The notes under the pieces are model-generated. The model was not told the origin of the DNA, did not search any database, and was given only the letters and a program-made list of their open reading frames with translations. From positions 1 through 52,365 of IMG/VR virus record IMGVR_UViG_3300018414_000009: a stretch of DNA of 52,365 nucleotides; one strand, 5' to 3'. This DNA comes from a virus. Shown here piece by piece: positions 1 through 9,215 of the stretch. How positions within the stretch are numbered: position 1 is the stretch's first letter; each line of letters begins with the position of its first letter. The position numbers and the translations under genes were made by a program.

Positions 1-1
1 C

Positions 2-880
2 ATGTTAAGAAATCACTTAACTACTCAACGTAAAACCTATGAAATTTCAGGATCAGCTTCTACCGATGTAATGGCGGTAATGATGAAAGATCCTAAAACC
101 GGAAAAACCTCTACCATGTGGACAGATGTTCAAAAATGGACTTTTTATGAACAATGGTATCGTGAACAAGAAAGAGCCATGATCTATTCTACTTACAACG
201 CAACTCCGACCGGATTTGTGGATATGAAAGGATCAAACGGTCGCCCAGTATATATTGGTTCTGGTTTACGTGAACAAATTGCTCCTGCTAACCAAAGAAC
301 CTATACTGTTCTTACTGAAAACATTATTCGTGAATTCCTGATGGATCTTTCTTATAATGTGATTGATAAAGGTAAACGTAAATTCGTGGCTCTTTGTGGT
401 GAGTATTTCATGGATGCTTTTGACAGAGCTATGAAGCAATCGGCTAATCGTTTCCAATTAATCGATACTCATTTTGTATCTGGAGAAGGTCAAGATTTAA
501 CTTTAAAAGGTCAATTCACTTCTTACTACGGATTGAATGGTACTGAGATTACTTTAATGCACATGCCAATTTATGACGATCCAATTCACAACCGTCAACT
601 TCACCCAATCACAGGTCGTCCTTTAGAATCGTACAGAGCTACCTTTATCGATTACGGTATGTATGATGGAAAATCTAACATTCAGAAATATGCTAAGAGA
701 GATCGTGAAAGCGTAATGTGGCAAACCGCTGGAGCAAGTTCTGATGCGGGTCATTCGAATTCTGTTTCAAACATTCGTTCTAACACCTTAGATGGACATG
801 CAGTTCACTTCTTAGCTGAAACCGGAATTGCTATTCAAAATCCATTATCATGTGGAGAATTGATCTGTAACGCATCCTAA
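2..880 (+). CDS. Major capsid protein, crAss-like (5'-truncated by window edge)
   Basis: The last 292 residues of what I take to be the major capsid protein, which builds the icosahedral head. The text resembles the C-terminal part of crAss-like capsid proteins: a helical stretch around residues 40-60 (KWTFYEQWYREQERAMIYST), a long mixed alpha/beta region, and a C-terminus rich in Gly, Ser and Asn. Capsid proteins of this group are usually near 500 residues. The ATG at base 2 is therefore probably an internal Met and the true start lies upstream of the window. It is the first gene of the plus-strand structural block and is followed after 35 nt by a conserved unknown. The family call rests on recognition and on the downstream crAss-type gene order. 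A major tail or scaffold protein is much less likely. Confidence 0.72.
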   Translation: MLRNHLTTQRKTYEISGSASTDVMAVMMKDPKTGKTSTMWTDVQKWTFYEQWYREQERAMIYSTYNATPTGFVDMKGSNGRPVYIGSGLREQIAPANQRTYTVLTENIIREFLMDLSYNVIDKGKRKFVALCGEYFMDAFDRAMKQSANRFQLIDTHFVSGEGQDLTLKGQFTSYYGLNGTEITLMHMPIYDDPIHNRQLHPITGRPLESYRATFIDYGMYDGKSNIQKYAKRDRESVMWQTAGASSDAGHSNSVSNIRSNTLDGHAVHFLAETGIAIQNPLSCGELICNAS

Positions 881-915
881 TTATTAAAAACTTTAAATTT
901 CATTAATATATTTTT

Positions 916-1758
916 ATGTCATCTCAAAACCAAGAAGAATACAAAATTCATCAAAGTGTTAAATTAAAACCCGGTAGACGTGTAAAGATCGTACCCCGAC
1001 AAAAATCAGAAAATATGTGGTCGGGGTTCGTTCGATATAAACAATGTAAAGATTATATTTCCCCGTATATCGACAAAAAGGGAAATTTATACACCGGGTT
1101 AGATCGAGACCAAGAAATCGCAATGGAAAAGCTGTTGCGAAAAGATGAAGGAGAATTAACCAAAGAGTCTGAGTTTTGGAACGATTTTGCGGTCATCATG
1201 ACCAATAAAGATAAAGAACTCGATTTAGGAATAGCTAGTGATTTATTATGTTACAATTTCCTATTAGGTCACAAAAACGTAGCAAATTCCTGGGATGAGT
1301 ACAATGAAGGTAAATGGCCCGAAGCTAAATATGTGATTACGGATGATGAAAAAGATGCCGTAATTGAAAATAGAAAAAACGAAATCAAATTGAAAGCGAG
1401 TATTCTATTTTCAAATTTATCTTACGAACAAAAAACATCTTTGTTAAAATTGTATACAAACAATCTTATTACGGACAACGTAAGTGAAGCGGTAATTTCT
1501 TCCAGGCTATTTAAAGAAATGGAAAATGATCCGGAAAAATTCGTGTCATTCGTGGAAGATAAGAATTTAGATTTAAAATTGTTTATCAAACAATGTGTGA
1601 GTTTAAAGATTTTACGTAAAAATCGTCAAGCGTATTATTATAATGATGATATGATTGGAAACGACGAACAAGACGTAATTGATTACTTGAACGATCCACA
1701 AAATCAAGGATTCCTCATCGGACTTAAAAAAGATGTGGAGTTGAAAACTAAAAAATAA
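916..1758 (+). CDS. Conserved crAss-like structural-module protein, unknown function
   Basis: A 280-residue charged, mostly helical protein with no signal peptide or membrane segment. The N-terminus is basic (KLKPGRRVKIVPRQK) and the rest is rich in Asp, Glu and Lys. No enzymatic motif is visible. It lies between the capsid gene and a ring-type protein gene, 7 nt ahead of the latter, so it is probably co-transcribed and made late. Its position suggests a head-completion or assembly protein, but that is inference from place only. The upstream spacer is AT-rich with no Shine-Dalgarno-like sequence, as is usual in Bacteroidetes. Confidence 0.7.
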   Translation: MSSQNQEEYKIHQSVKLKPGRRVKIVPRQKSENMWSGFVRYKQCKDYISPYIDKKGNLYTGLDRDQEIAMEKLLRKDEGELTKESEFWNDFAVIMTNKDKELDLGIASDLLCYNFLLGHKNVANSWDEYNEGKWPEAKYVITDDEKDAVIENRKNEIKLKASILFSNLSYEQKTSLLKLYTNNLITDNVSEAVISSRLFKEMENDPEKFVSFVEDKNLDLKLFIKQCVSLKILRKNRQAYYYNDDMIGNDEQDVIDYLNDPQNQGFLIGLKKDVELKTKK

Positions 1759-1765
1759 TGTGTGA

Positions 1766-2473
1766 ATGACCATATTGGATATGCATAATGCGGTGAATCT
1801 GGAATTAGATAAAACCCAGGATTACAGTTTCGCATACATGCAACCTGAGCAAATCGATTACTGGTTAAACAAAGCCATTACTCGATTGGTCAAAACAAAG
1901 TATTCAGGAAATAATCTAGCCCGGACGGGGTTTGAACAAACACAAAAAAGAACGGATGATCTTAGGTTAGTAACAAAATTTACAGCCGATGGTAGTGGTA
2001 ATCCTAGTATTCAATCGGTAAGTTTACTACCTGATAATTTGACATATACGTATACATTACCCTCAGATTATTGGTTTTTAGTTCGATTGGATATACAAAC
2101 ACAAGTGGGAAATTGCGCTCCGGAATTAAATCCAGGATCCCAAGTTCGACAAGATACAGTAAGTACGATTCAAGAAGATCCGTTTAATCGATCTTACAAT
2201 CAAATACCCACTTACTATATCGTAGGAAATAAAATTTATTTTCCCACCGATGGAAGTTTTACCATATTAGGAGTCATTCCTTATTATGTTCGACAACCCA
2301 CTACTGTAGCACTAGGCTCACAATATGTAAGTCAAGGGGTGGATGTGAATTGTGACTTGTCAGTAGAATTACATGATGAGATTATTGATTCAACAGTATC
2401 TATGATACTTGAAAACATAGAATCTCCAAGAGTACAAACTCAACCTGCTTTATCCAGATCAGAAAACGAATAA
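1766..2473 (+). CDS. Ring/connector-type protein, crAss-like
   Basis: A 235-residue protein. An N-terminal helical part (residues 1-45, with the pattern YWLNKAITRLVKTKY) is followed by a beta-rich domain with the segment YTYTLPSDYWFLVRLDI and a C-terminal helix. This layout, helical N-terminus then a 'LPSDYW' beta section, is what I associate with the small ring proteins stacked below the portal in crAss-like phages. Those proteins join head and tail. It starts 7 nt after the preceding stop, at ATGACC; another ATG lies just upstream out of frame. A 61-nt AT-rich spacer separates it from the next gene. Assignment as a ring protein is by resemblance and gene order, so moderate. Confidence 0.55.
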   Translation: MTILDMHNAVNLELDKTQDYSFAYMQPEQIDYWLNKAITRLVKTKYSGNNLARTGFEQTQKRTDDLRLVTKFTADGSGNPSIQSVSLLPDNLTYTYTLPSDYWFLVRLDIQTQVGNCAPELNPGSQVRQDTVSTIQEDPFNRSYNQIPTYYIVGNKIYFPTDGSFTILGVIPYYVRQPTTVALGSQYVSQGVDVNCDLSVELHDEIIDSTVSMILENIESPRVQTQPALSRSENE

Positions 2474-2534
2474 AATATTACCTCAAATAAAACTAGATAG
2501 AAACTTAAATTAAAATTAAAACCCCCAATCATGA

Positions 2535-3542
2535 ATGGCAAGTTATTCAACCAACCGAGTATTTAACGTCCTAGTTGCTGGAACAGCAGCTTCAGGAGTC
2601 GCTTCCGGAATCGGAAACGTAGCAAATGGAGAAGTAATCATCGTAAAAAGAGATGGTTCTCTAGCAACCCCAACTGATATTTATAACTACCATTTAACGG
2701 GAGATAAAGTCTCTATTGTTATTGGTGGAGCTGGAAATTATGTAGTTCAAAAAACTCCATTATTTTCTCCTAAAGATATCACCAAATATGGTAAACAAGA
2801 TTACGTAGCTGAGGTGCAAAAAGTAATGACCATTAATTATACTGGTTTCACCGTTACCGCTAACTACGAATATACTTTGATTATTAATGAAATTTCAGAT
2901 CACGAAATTTTACAAAATCGTCAAGCTCGTAAACAATATACTTATGTGGCTGGACCATCTGATACTTTAGATACGGTTAACGCAGCTTTAGTATTGGCTG
3001 TAAATAATGACAAAAATGCTCCAGTCACAGCTTCATACGCAAGCCCAGTTATTACTTTAACGGCTAAAGATACCTCAGCTTTATCAACGAGATATAATAC
3101 TTCAGAATTTAAAGATCAGATTAATTTCGTAGTAGAATCAAAAGTAACCCAGTCTAGTTATAACAACACCGGATACAATAACTATTATTCTATTTATGGA
3201 GCAACTCCAGTAGTAGCAACAGCTATTGGTTATGGTGAAGGAACTTATCGTCAAATGTATACTTTGGAAAGATTACAACAAGCTTACCAAGGAGCTAGTA
3301 ACTTTACTTCTTTCCCTCAAGATCCAGGAGTATATTACACCACTTCAGGTACAACTTATGATGTACGGATAATTGAGTTAGCAGCTACCCATGGAAATGG
3401 TCAAGAAGTAGTTTCTTCCAGATATTCTTCTCCAATCACGTATATCATTGCCTTCCCAACCACAGCGAGTGCTACTAAATTAGCTTTTGATAGTTTCTTT
3501 GGAGTACCGACCATTGGACCAGTTTATTCTGATTTAGTATAA
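2535..3542 (+). CDS. Virion structural protein, possible auxiliary capsid protein
   Basis: A 335-residue protein rich in Ser, Thr, Ala, Val and Tyr, predicted mostly beta, without signal peptide or membrane segments. Such composition is typical of an abundant virion protein (capsid decoration, tail tube or auxiliary capsid). It is the last gene before a strong rho-independent terminator at 3567-3598, so it ends a transcription unit beginning in or before the capsid gene. A strong terminator after it fits a highly expressed product. Two overlapping starts exist (ATGAATGGC); I take the second, giving MASYST. The same ATGAATGGC context recurs at the start of the fibre gene at 3626. Exact role not recognised. 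Confidence 0.6.
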   Translation: MASYSTNRVFNVLVAGTAASGVASGIGNVANGEVIIVKRDGSLATPTDIYNYHLTGDKVSIVIGGAGNYVVQKTPLFSPKDITKYGKQDYVAEVQKVMTINYTGFTVTANYEYTLIINEISDHEILQNRQARKQYTYVAGPSDTLDTVNAALVLAVNNDKNAPVTASYASPVITLTAKDTSALSTRYNTSEFKDQINFVVESKVTQSSYNNTGYNNYYSIYGATPVVATAIGYGEGTYRQMYTLERLQQAYQGASNFTSFPQDPGVYYTTSGTTYDVRIIELAATHGNGQEVVSSRYSSPITYIIAFPTTASATKLAFDSFFGVPTIGPVYSDLV

Positions 3543-3566
3543 ACTAAATTTTAATATTTAAAATAA

Positions 3567-3598
3567 AATAGCTACCTTTGTAAGGTGGCTATTTTTTT
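3567..3598 (+). terminator. Rho-independent terminator after capsid-module genes
   Basis: AATAGCTACCTT (3567-3578) pairs with AAGGTGGCTATT (3582-3593). The 12-bp stem has a single T.G wobble and a 3-nt loop, and the T run continues to 3598. It lies 24 nt after the stop of the 335-residue structural gene and ahead of the fibre gene. Confidence 0.88.
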
Positions 3599-3625
3599 AT
3601 CTAAACTTTTTTCCTATTCCTATGA

Positions 3626-6600
3626 ATGGCGCAAAATCCCTATCAAGCATGTGTACCTAAATATTCAGTTTATTCAAAAGTAGACGTATATAATTTATGG
3701 CAAAATTTAGTTGCCGTATTAGGAAATGCTACTTTTTGGGGAACGGGAGTGCCTACCGCTAATCCCACATTAACCGCTTTAGATACGGATATTTATAAAT
3801 GGTATGTAGATTATTCCACGGGGAACATTTATAATTTTATTAATGGTGGATGGGGAAGTCCTTTGAGTCATATTAATTTTTCATCAGGAACCATCAGTTC
3901 AGGAAGTGCTATTTTAAACGGTACTTTAGTTCAATCAGGAGCTAATTTTAATATTGACGGAAACGGAGTAATCGGAGGATCGTTAACCATGGGTGGCCCT
4001 ATTAACGGTACGTCTCAGTATTTATTTCAAGGATTATCGATAGCGGGAAATTCATCAGCTCATGATCCATACGGTACATTATCCGTAATCAATCCTACAG
4101 ACGGCAATAATTACAATTATTTAGCATTCACTAGAGTAGGTCAATCTATTTGGACTCAAGGAATAGATACAAATAATCGATATATTTTAGGAATTGGTGG
4201 AACAAAAGGATTTTCAGGAATCAAAGGAACTACTTATTTAGCTATTGATTATTTAGGAAATCCAGTTTTTACAAACGGTATTACCGCTCCTAAATTTATT
4301 GTTCCTGGAGGAAGTCCAAACACGTTTTTAATGCAGGACGGATCGTTTAATACCAATACATATTTAACATCAGTCACTTTTGCTAATCACACGGATGTTC
4401 AATTAACAGGATTATCAAGTGGTCAAATTTTGCAATATAATGGAAGCAAATGGGTCAACGTAGCGGCTGCTTCTGGAGGAGGTGGTGGAGGATCAACTAC
4501 ATTATCTGCTCTTACCGATGTTAGTTTATCTGGATTAACCAGTTCTCAATATTTACAATATAACGGCACTAAATGGGTTAATGTTACATTACCTAACTAT
4601 TTAACTTCTGTTACTTCAACAGCTGTAACAGGTGCTTTAGGGTTTGTTCCTTATAACTCTACTAACCCTAATAATTATATTACTTCTAGTGCTTTAAGCC
4701 CGTATTTAACCACAGCTACCGCAAGTACTACTTACCAACCAATAGGAAGTTATTTAACAAGTAATCAAAATATTACTATTTCAGGTGATGCTTCTGGATC
4801 AGGAACTACTACGTTATCTTTAACATTAGCTAGTGTTAATAGTAATGTGGGTACTTGGAACAACGTAACCGTAAATGCAAAAGGATTAGTTACATCAGCT
4901 TCTAACGTTTCTTATCTTACTGGTAATCAATCTATAACTTTTACAGTAAGTGGAGATTTAACAGGAACGGCTAGTGGGACTACGACATTGAGTCCTAATT
5001 TAACACTAGCTACTGTCAATTCTAACGTAGGTACTTTTAATACAGTCACCGTAAACGCTAAAGGCTTGGTAACAGCAGCATCTAATACATCTTATTTAAC
5101 AGCTAACCAAAGCATTACCATTAGTGGAGATATTTCCGGATCAGGAACAACGAGCATTGCATTAACATTACCTGTGGTAAATGCTAATGTTGGTACTTGG
5201 AATAATGTTACGGTTAACGCTAAAGGATTGGTGACGGCAGGATCTAATGTGTCTTATTTAACGGCTAATCAATCTATATCTTTTGCTCCAGTAGGTACAG
5301 GAGATGTTACCGGATCATCATCAGGAACTACTTCTTTAACTCCCACTTTAACATTAGCGACTATTACCCAAGGATCTTCCGGAACATCTTTTGTTAAACT
5401 TGGCTTAGATACAAAAGGACGTGTTATTAATAATACAGCCGTAACTACTTCAGATTTAACTCCATTGTTAAACGGTACATATTTAACAGGAAATCAAAAC
5501 ATTACTCTTACAGGAGATATAACGGGTTCGGGAACTACTAATATAACAACTACTTTAAAACCGATCACTCAAGCCGCTACCGGAACTAGTTTTTCTAAAT
5601 TTGCAGTTGATGGATACGGACGAGTAGTATCTAGTTTTGGTGTAGGTTCTTCGGATATTATTACGGCTTTAGGATATACTCCTTTTAACGGTACGGGAGC
5701 TATTGGTATTTATCAAAGTTCATACTTTAATACGAATTCTGGAACCACATCTTACACTTCTTACACTACATACGCACCAAGTGGAACAACGTATACTTAC
5801 ACAGCGGCTTCTGGAATTTCTTCTACCGGGTCAAGTAATGGATATACGGACGTGTATTATTACGCTCAGAATTTATATTTCGCAGAATGTCAAATAACAT
5901 CCACGGTTAAAGTAAATACTGTTGGAAGCGGAGCCGCTATATTTTACGGAAATACAACGGCTTACGGAGAATTCGTTGTTAATACCTCTACGGGTATTTT
6001 GACTATTGTAGCTTCAGCTCACGTAGTAGCTACTTCTGTGAACGCCTTGACAATTAATGCGGGGGATGTTTTAAATTTAAGTGTGGTTCGAGATAACGCT
6101 ACATATTCGTTTACTGTAACAAATACAACTACTCCAGGAACAGCATCCATTAAATACGTCCAAGCATTATCTACAACGGCTTATTCTTTTGGAGGATCAT
6201 ATCCCACATGGGTAGGTATTTGTACGGTAGGGGGGTCGTATTTGTATCAAAATATTGTCTATATGGTCAATACTCAATTGAACCCATATATTGTTCATAT
6301 TGGGGACAGTATAACCCAGGGGTATAATTGTACCATTGCTAATACCACATTAGATGTACCTACAGCAGCTGATCCTAATAACGCGTATGGTCGTATAGCG
6401 GCTAACTCATTTAACTTAGGTAAACGATACGTTCAATTAGCTCAATCTGGTGGTAGTATATCAGATATTACAAATTATACTACTCAAATGGGTGTTTTAA
6501 AACCCACTTATGCTATTATGAGTATGGGTAAAAATGACTCAGCTCAAGGATTAACTAACTTCACCAACTATTTAAAACAATTTATTAGTTATTGTTTGAA

Positions 6601-8215
6601 TAATAATATCATTCCAATTTTAACTACTATCATACCCGATTTAACATATAACGCGGTTATTATATCGTATAACACATTAATTAATACATATGCTAATGAT
6701 GGGTATGTAATTGATTTATGGACTCCACTTGCTATGCCGGGTACAGGAACATTTAACGTAGCATATTCGTCTAATGGTAATAATATTCACCCTAGCTTAG
6801 AAGGTCATATTTTGATGGCTCAAACCATGATAACGGCTTTTCAAACATTTGGTTTTCAATCATCAGGTTCGAGAATATTAACAGGTAACTTATACATATC
6901 AAATCATTTATTTAATAACGCTAGTAGTAAAGTAGATGATTTAAAACCAGTTCTTACAGAATATCCGTTTAGTTCAACCATCAATCCTAATTTTACATCA
7001 ACTTCTCAACTTACATACAAAGTATCATCTAACGTAACTATAGGATATCCGGTGGGTATGGAACCGGGTCAAGTTCGATATTTACGACTAACAAATTTAG
7101 GAACTTATGTAATAACTTGGGCTAATTATGCATTCGTAGGTTCTGTACCTCCCACCCTTAGTTCTAACGCTACTGATTTATTTAGAATTACTTATGATGG
7201 CACACTATATTATTTAGAACCATTACAGAACATAGGTAATCAAACAGCCTGGACTCAGAATATAAATTTTAACGCTAATGCTCAAAGTATTGCTGGATGG
7301 CAAGATGTTTCGGGTAATCCGAGTACAGGAGTTGTAACAAAAGCATTAAGTAACGGAGTTACAATAAGTACAGTAGCTACGGCAAACTGGACATCTTTTT
7401 CAGGTTCATTATCAGCTTATAACACATTAAACACAACTACCTGGGGAAATTCTATTATTCCCGCAACGGTTATGAATTCAGGTTTTGAATCATACGTAGC
7501 CGCAGGGGCATATGTTAAAACTAAAACAGGGGCTTTATTACAATTTTCAGGATTAGATACCACAGGTACATACAATCTTGAAATATTTAGTTCTTCTGTA
7601 TATAAACAAGGTACAAACACAGTAGTTGCTTTTTCCGTAAATGGATTAAATAATGATCAAAACGTAACGTATTATAACAACACTTCCCAGGTTTTATATT
7701 TTAATAATATAAGTCCAGACGGAACAGGTATTATTTGGATTAATGGAGGTAGTACGTTAGGTAATGCTACAATGCCTATTAATGCTATTGTACTTTCTAA
7801 AGTAGGTTCTACCACAGCCGCTACTTTAGGTACTGGTCAAATGGTATATCAAACAGGAACGTTTAACGGATCAGTTATCACCAAAGGTCAAGGTATGAAC
7901 ATGACGTTTACAGGAACGTCTAACTATACCACATCCACGTCAGACGAAGTGATCATTTGTAATAATGGGTCAACCGCTATCACTATCAATTTAACAACTC
8001 CTAGTTATCCTCAACGAATATACATTCACAGAGGAACGGCTACGACAAATACAGGAACGATCACATTAACTCCAGCATCTGGATCAATAGAACAATATTT
8101 TACCGGGCAATCCGGATCAACTACGGTATTGAATACTTTGTCATCAGGAGGATCCAGGTTATGTATTGTTTGGGATCCAACAAATACAGTATGGTATATA
8201 TTATCTAGTTTCTAA
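3626..8215 (+). CDS. Large tail/head fibre with embedded SGNH (GDSL) esterase domain
   Basis: A 1529-residue fibre, probably binding and deacylating a host surface glycan. In order: an N-terminal anchor (about residues 10-75, with the pattern FWGTGVP...Y.WYVDYSTGNIY); a pyocin-like Gly/Ser/Thr stalk; two copies of a QYNG(S/T)KWVNV unit (about 270-315); five imperfect 54-75 residue repeats starting with YLT.NQ at about 376, 430, 490, 544 and 619; an SGNH hydrolase domain at about 885-1080; and a beta-rich C-terminal part. The esterase shows block I GDSITQG (Ser near 894), the block II Gly in AQSGGS, block III GKND and block V NIHPSLEGH, so a complete catalytic set. It follows a terminator and is followed by an AT-rich hairpin. 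A role as a capsid-attached rather than tail-attached fibre cannot be excluded. Confidence 0.85.
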   Translation: MAQNPYQACVPKYSVYSKVDVYNLWQNLVAVLGNATFWGTGVPTANPTLTALDTDIYKWYVDYSTGNIYNFINGGWGSPLSHINFSSGTISSGSAILNGTLVQSGANFNIDGNGVIGGSLTMGGPINGTSQYLFQGLSIAGNSSAHDPYGTLSVINPTDGNNYNYLAFTRVGQSIWTQGIDTNNRYILGIGGTKGFSGIKGTTYLAIDYLGNPVFTNGITAPKFIVPGGSPNTFLMQDGSFNTNTYLTSVTFANHTDVQLTGLSSGQILQYNGSKWVNVAAASGGGGGGSTTLSALTDVSLSGLTSSQYLQYNGTKWVNVTLPNYLTSVTSTAVTGALGFVPYNSTNPNNYITSSALSPYLTTATASTTYQPIGSYLTSNQNITISGDASGSGTTTLSLTLASVNSNVGTWNNVTVNAKGLVTSASNVSYLTGNQSITFTVSGDLTGTASGTTTLSPNLTLATVNSNVGTFNTVTVNAKGLVTAASNTSYLTANQSITISGDISGSGTTSIALTLPVVNANVGTWNNVTVNAKGLVTAGSNVSYLTANQSISFAPVGTGDVTGSSSGTTSLTPTLTLATITQGSSGTSFVKLGLDTKGRVINNTAVTTSDLTPLLNGTYLTGNQNITLTGDITGSGTTNITTTLKPITQAATGTSFSKFAVDGYGRVVSSFGVGSSDIITALGYTPFNGTGAIGIYQSSYFNTNSGTTSYTSYTTYAPSGTTYTYTAASGISSTGSSNGYTDVYYYAQNLYFAECQITSTVKVNTVGSGAAIFYGNTTAYGEFVVNTSTGILTIVASAHVVATSVNALTINAGDVLNLSVVRDNATYSFTVTNTTTPGTASIKYVQALSTTAYSFGGSYPTWVGICTVGGSYLYQNIVYMVNTQLNPYIVHIGDSITQGYNCTIANTTLDVPTAADPNNAYGRIAANSFNLGKRYVQLAQSGGSISDITNYTTQMGVLKPTYAIMSMGKNDSAQGLTNFTNYLKQFISYCLNNNIIPILTTIIPDLTYNAVIISYNTLINTYANDGYVIDLWTPLAMPGTGTFNVAYSSNGNNIHPSLEGHILMAQTMITAFQTFGFQSSGSRILTGNLYISNHLFNNASSKVDDLKPVLTEYPFSSTINPNFTSTSQLTYKVSSNVTIGYPVGMEPGQVRYLRLTNLGTYVITWANYAFVGSVPPTLSSNATDLFRITYDGTLYYLEPLQNIGNQTAWTQNINFNANAQSIAGWQDVSGNPSTGVVTKALSNGVTISTVATANWTSFSGSLSAYNTLNTTTWGNSIIPATVMNSGFESYVAAGAYVKTKTGALLQFSGLDTTGTYNLEIFSSSVYKQGTNTVVAFSVNGLNNDQNVTYYNNTSQVLYFNNISPDGTGIIWINGGSTLGNATMPINAIVLSKVGSTTAATLGTGQMVYQTGTFNGSVITKGQGMNMTFTGTSNYTTSTSDEVIICNNGSTAITINLTTPSYPQRIYIHRGTATTNTGTITLTPASGSIEQYFTGQSGSTTVLNTLSSGGSRLCIVWDPTNTVWYILSSF
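4751..5650 (+). repeat. Five coding repeats in the fibre stalk
   Basis: Imperfect tandem units of about 54-75 codons, beginning at 4751, 4913, 5093, 5255 and 5480. Each starts with a YLT.NQ.I motif followed by SGD.(S/T)GSGTT. The first, second and third also share a VTVNAKGLVT segment before the next unit. The repeats are within the reading frame of the fibre gene. The pattern is known in Bacteroidetes phage fibres, where units can be gained or lost by recombination. Confidence 0.85.
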
Positions 8216-8221
8216 TTGTAA

Positions 8222-8269
8222 AAATATATCAAATTAAATTTTAATATTTCAATTTAATTCGATATATTT
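8222..8269. repeat. AT-rich inverted repeat (hairpin) after fibre gene
   Basis: The left arm 8222-8240 (AAATATATCAAATTAAATT) and right arm 8251-8269 (AATTTAATTCGATATATTT) are complementary over 19 nt with one mismatch. The loop is 10 nt. It sits 7 nt after the fibre stop codon. It may end the fibre transcript or protect its 3' end. The right arm also contains the TATATTTG box of the possible next promoter. Confidence 0.7.
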
Positions 8270-8270
8270 G
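8263..8270 (+). promoter_or_regulatory. Possible Bacteroidetes-type -7 box (TATATTTG)
   Basis: TATATTTG matches the Bacteroidetes -7 consensus TAnnTTTG and lies 31 nt ahead of the ATG at 8301. I do not see a good TTTG -33 element at the expected spacing. The same 8-mer precedes genes at 15058 and 50732 at similar distances (23 and 20 nt). Confidence 0.35.
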
Positions 8271-8300
8271 AATTTTAAATAAAAAAAAACAAAATAACCC

Positions 8301-8699
8301 ATGGAATTGACCAATTTGCAAATTTTAAATTTAAGTGAAGGATTAGCTATTCTTCAAAATAGTGTTCCCGCTGAAGATAGAAACACATACGAAACCGCTA
8401 CTTCAATTAAAATAGTTCAAAATTTATTGGTTTTAGAAAAATCGATAAAAAACTATTTAATAACAAAAAATGATCAAGTCGGGTCAGAAGCCGAATTAGC
8501 TCAGTTAGAAAAAGAGGTAGAAAACGGATCGTCAGAAGCCATAACTAAAAAAGATGAAATTTTAAATAAATTGAATCCTTTGAATAACGCTTTAGTGGAT
8601 GTAGAAGGATTACAAACGTTTTCTTTTTCTGAAATCGAGAAATTACCGAATTTATCCCCCATGTTAATTATTTTCTTATTTCCTATTCTAACCAAATAA
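8301..8699 (+). CDS. Small helical protein of the fibre/lysis island, unknown
   Basis: A 132-residue protein, acidic and Leu/Asn/Glu-rich. It is predicted to be largely helical, with coiled-coil-like stretches (about residues 28-95), and has a hydrophobic C-terminal tail (MLIIFLFPILTK). It is 7 nt ahead of the lysozyme gene, so probably co-transcribed with it. Small helical proteins of this look in Bacteroidetes phages often accompany fibres, but I do not recognise a function. The hydrophobic tail could be a weak membrane anchor. Confidence 0.65.
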   Translation: MELTNLQILNLSEGLAILQNSVPAEDRNTYETATSIKIVQNLLVLEKSIKNYLITKNDQVGSEAELAQLEKEVENGSSEAITKKDEILNKLNPLNNALVDVEGLQTFSFSEIEKLPNLSPMLIIFLFPILTK

Positions 8700-8706
8700 T
8701 AAAAAT

Positions 8707-9207
8707 ATGAAATTTTCACAAAACGGGCTGAGTAAATTAGGAGAATGGGAAACATTTGAGGAAAAAAGTTATCGTGATTCTAAAGGTGTTTGGACCATTG
8801 GATACGGAACTATTATTTATCCGGATGGACGTTTTGTAACACAAAATCAAACAATTACTAAAGATCAAGCTTTAAAATATCTTTTATTAGATGTTCAAAA
8901 AAGAGAAATTTCAGTTAACAAATTAATTACGTCAGTACTTACTCAGAATCAATATGACGCAGTTATTTGTTTAAATTATAATATAGGTATGCATGGCTTT
9001 GCTACATCAAGCGTTTTAAAAACCATTAACCTAAATCCAAACGATCACGATCACATTATTCACAATTGGATGAAATGGGATGAAGCTAACGGTAAAATAC
9101 TTGACGGATTGGTAAATAGGCGATATAAAGAGTTATCGGAATTATATTTCAAAGATGTATTGACTTTAGATGAAATTAAAAACATACGAGTACTTATGGC
9201 TAAATAA
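8707..9207 (+). CDS. Endolysin, GH24 (T4-type) lysozyme
   Basis: A 166-residue peptidoglycan hydrolase that cleaves the MurNAc-GlcNAc bond at the end of infection. The family triad Glu-8x-Asp-5x-Thr is present as E15, D24 and T30 (GEWETF...YRDSKGVWTIGYGT), followed by the lysozyme core helices with LNYNIG and a C-terminal helix with VNRRYKELSELY. Length is normal for the family. There is no signal peptide or membrane anchor, so release would need a holin. The holin-like gene at 16406 and spanin candidate at 16675 are the likely partners, 7 kb downstream. It is preceded by a 7-nt spacer from the 132-residue gene and followed by a small fibre gene. Confidence 0.93.
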   Translation: MKFSQNGLSKLGEWETFEEKSYRDSKGVWTIGYGTIIYPDGRFVTQNQTITKDQALKYLLLDVQKREISVNKLITSVLTQNQYDAVICLNYNIGMHGFATSSVLKTINLNPNDHDHIIHNWMKWDEANGKILDGLVNRRYKELSELYFKDVLTLDEIKNIRVLMAK

Positions 9208-9215
9208 AATAATAA

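Noticed and set aside
4751-5650. Direct repeats as a CRISPR array
   Set aside because: The units are long, coding, imperfect and in frame within the fibre gene, with no spacers of constant length.
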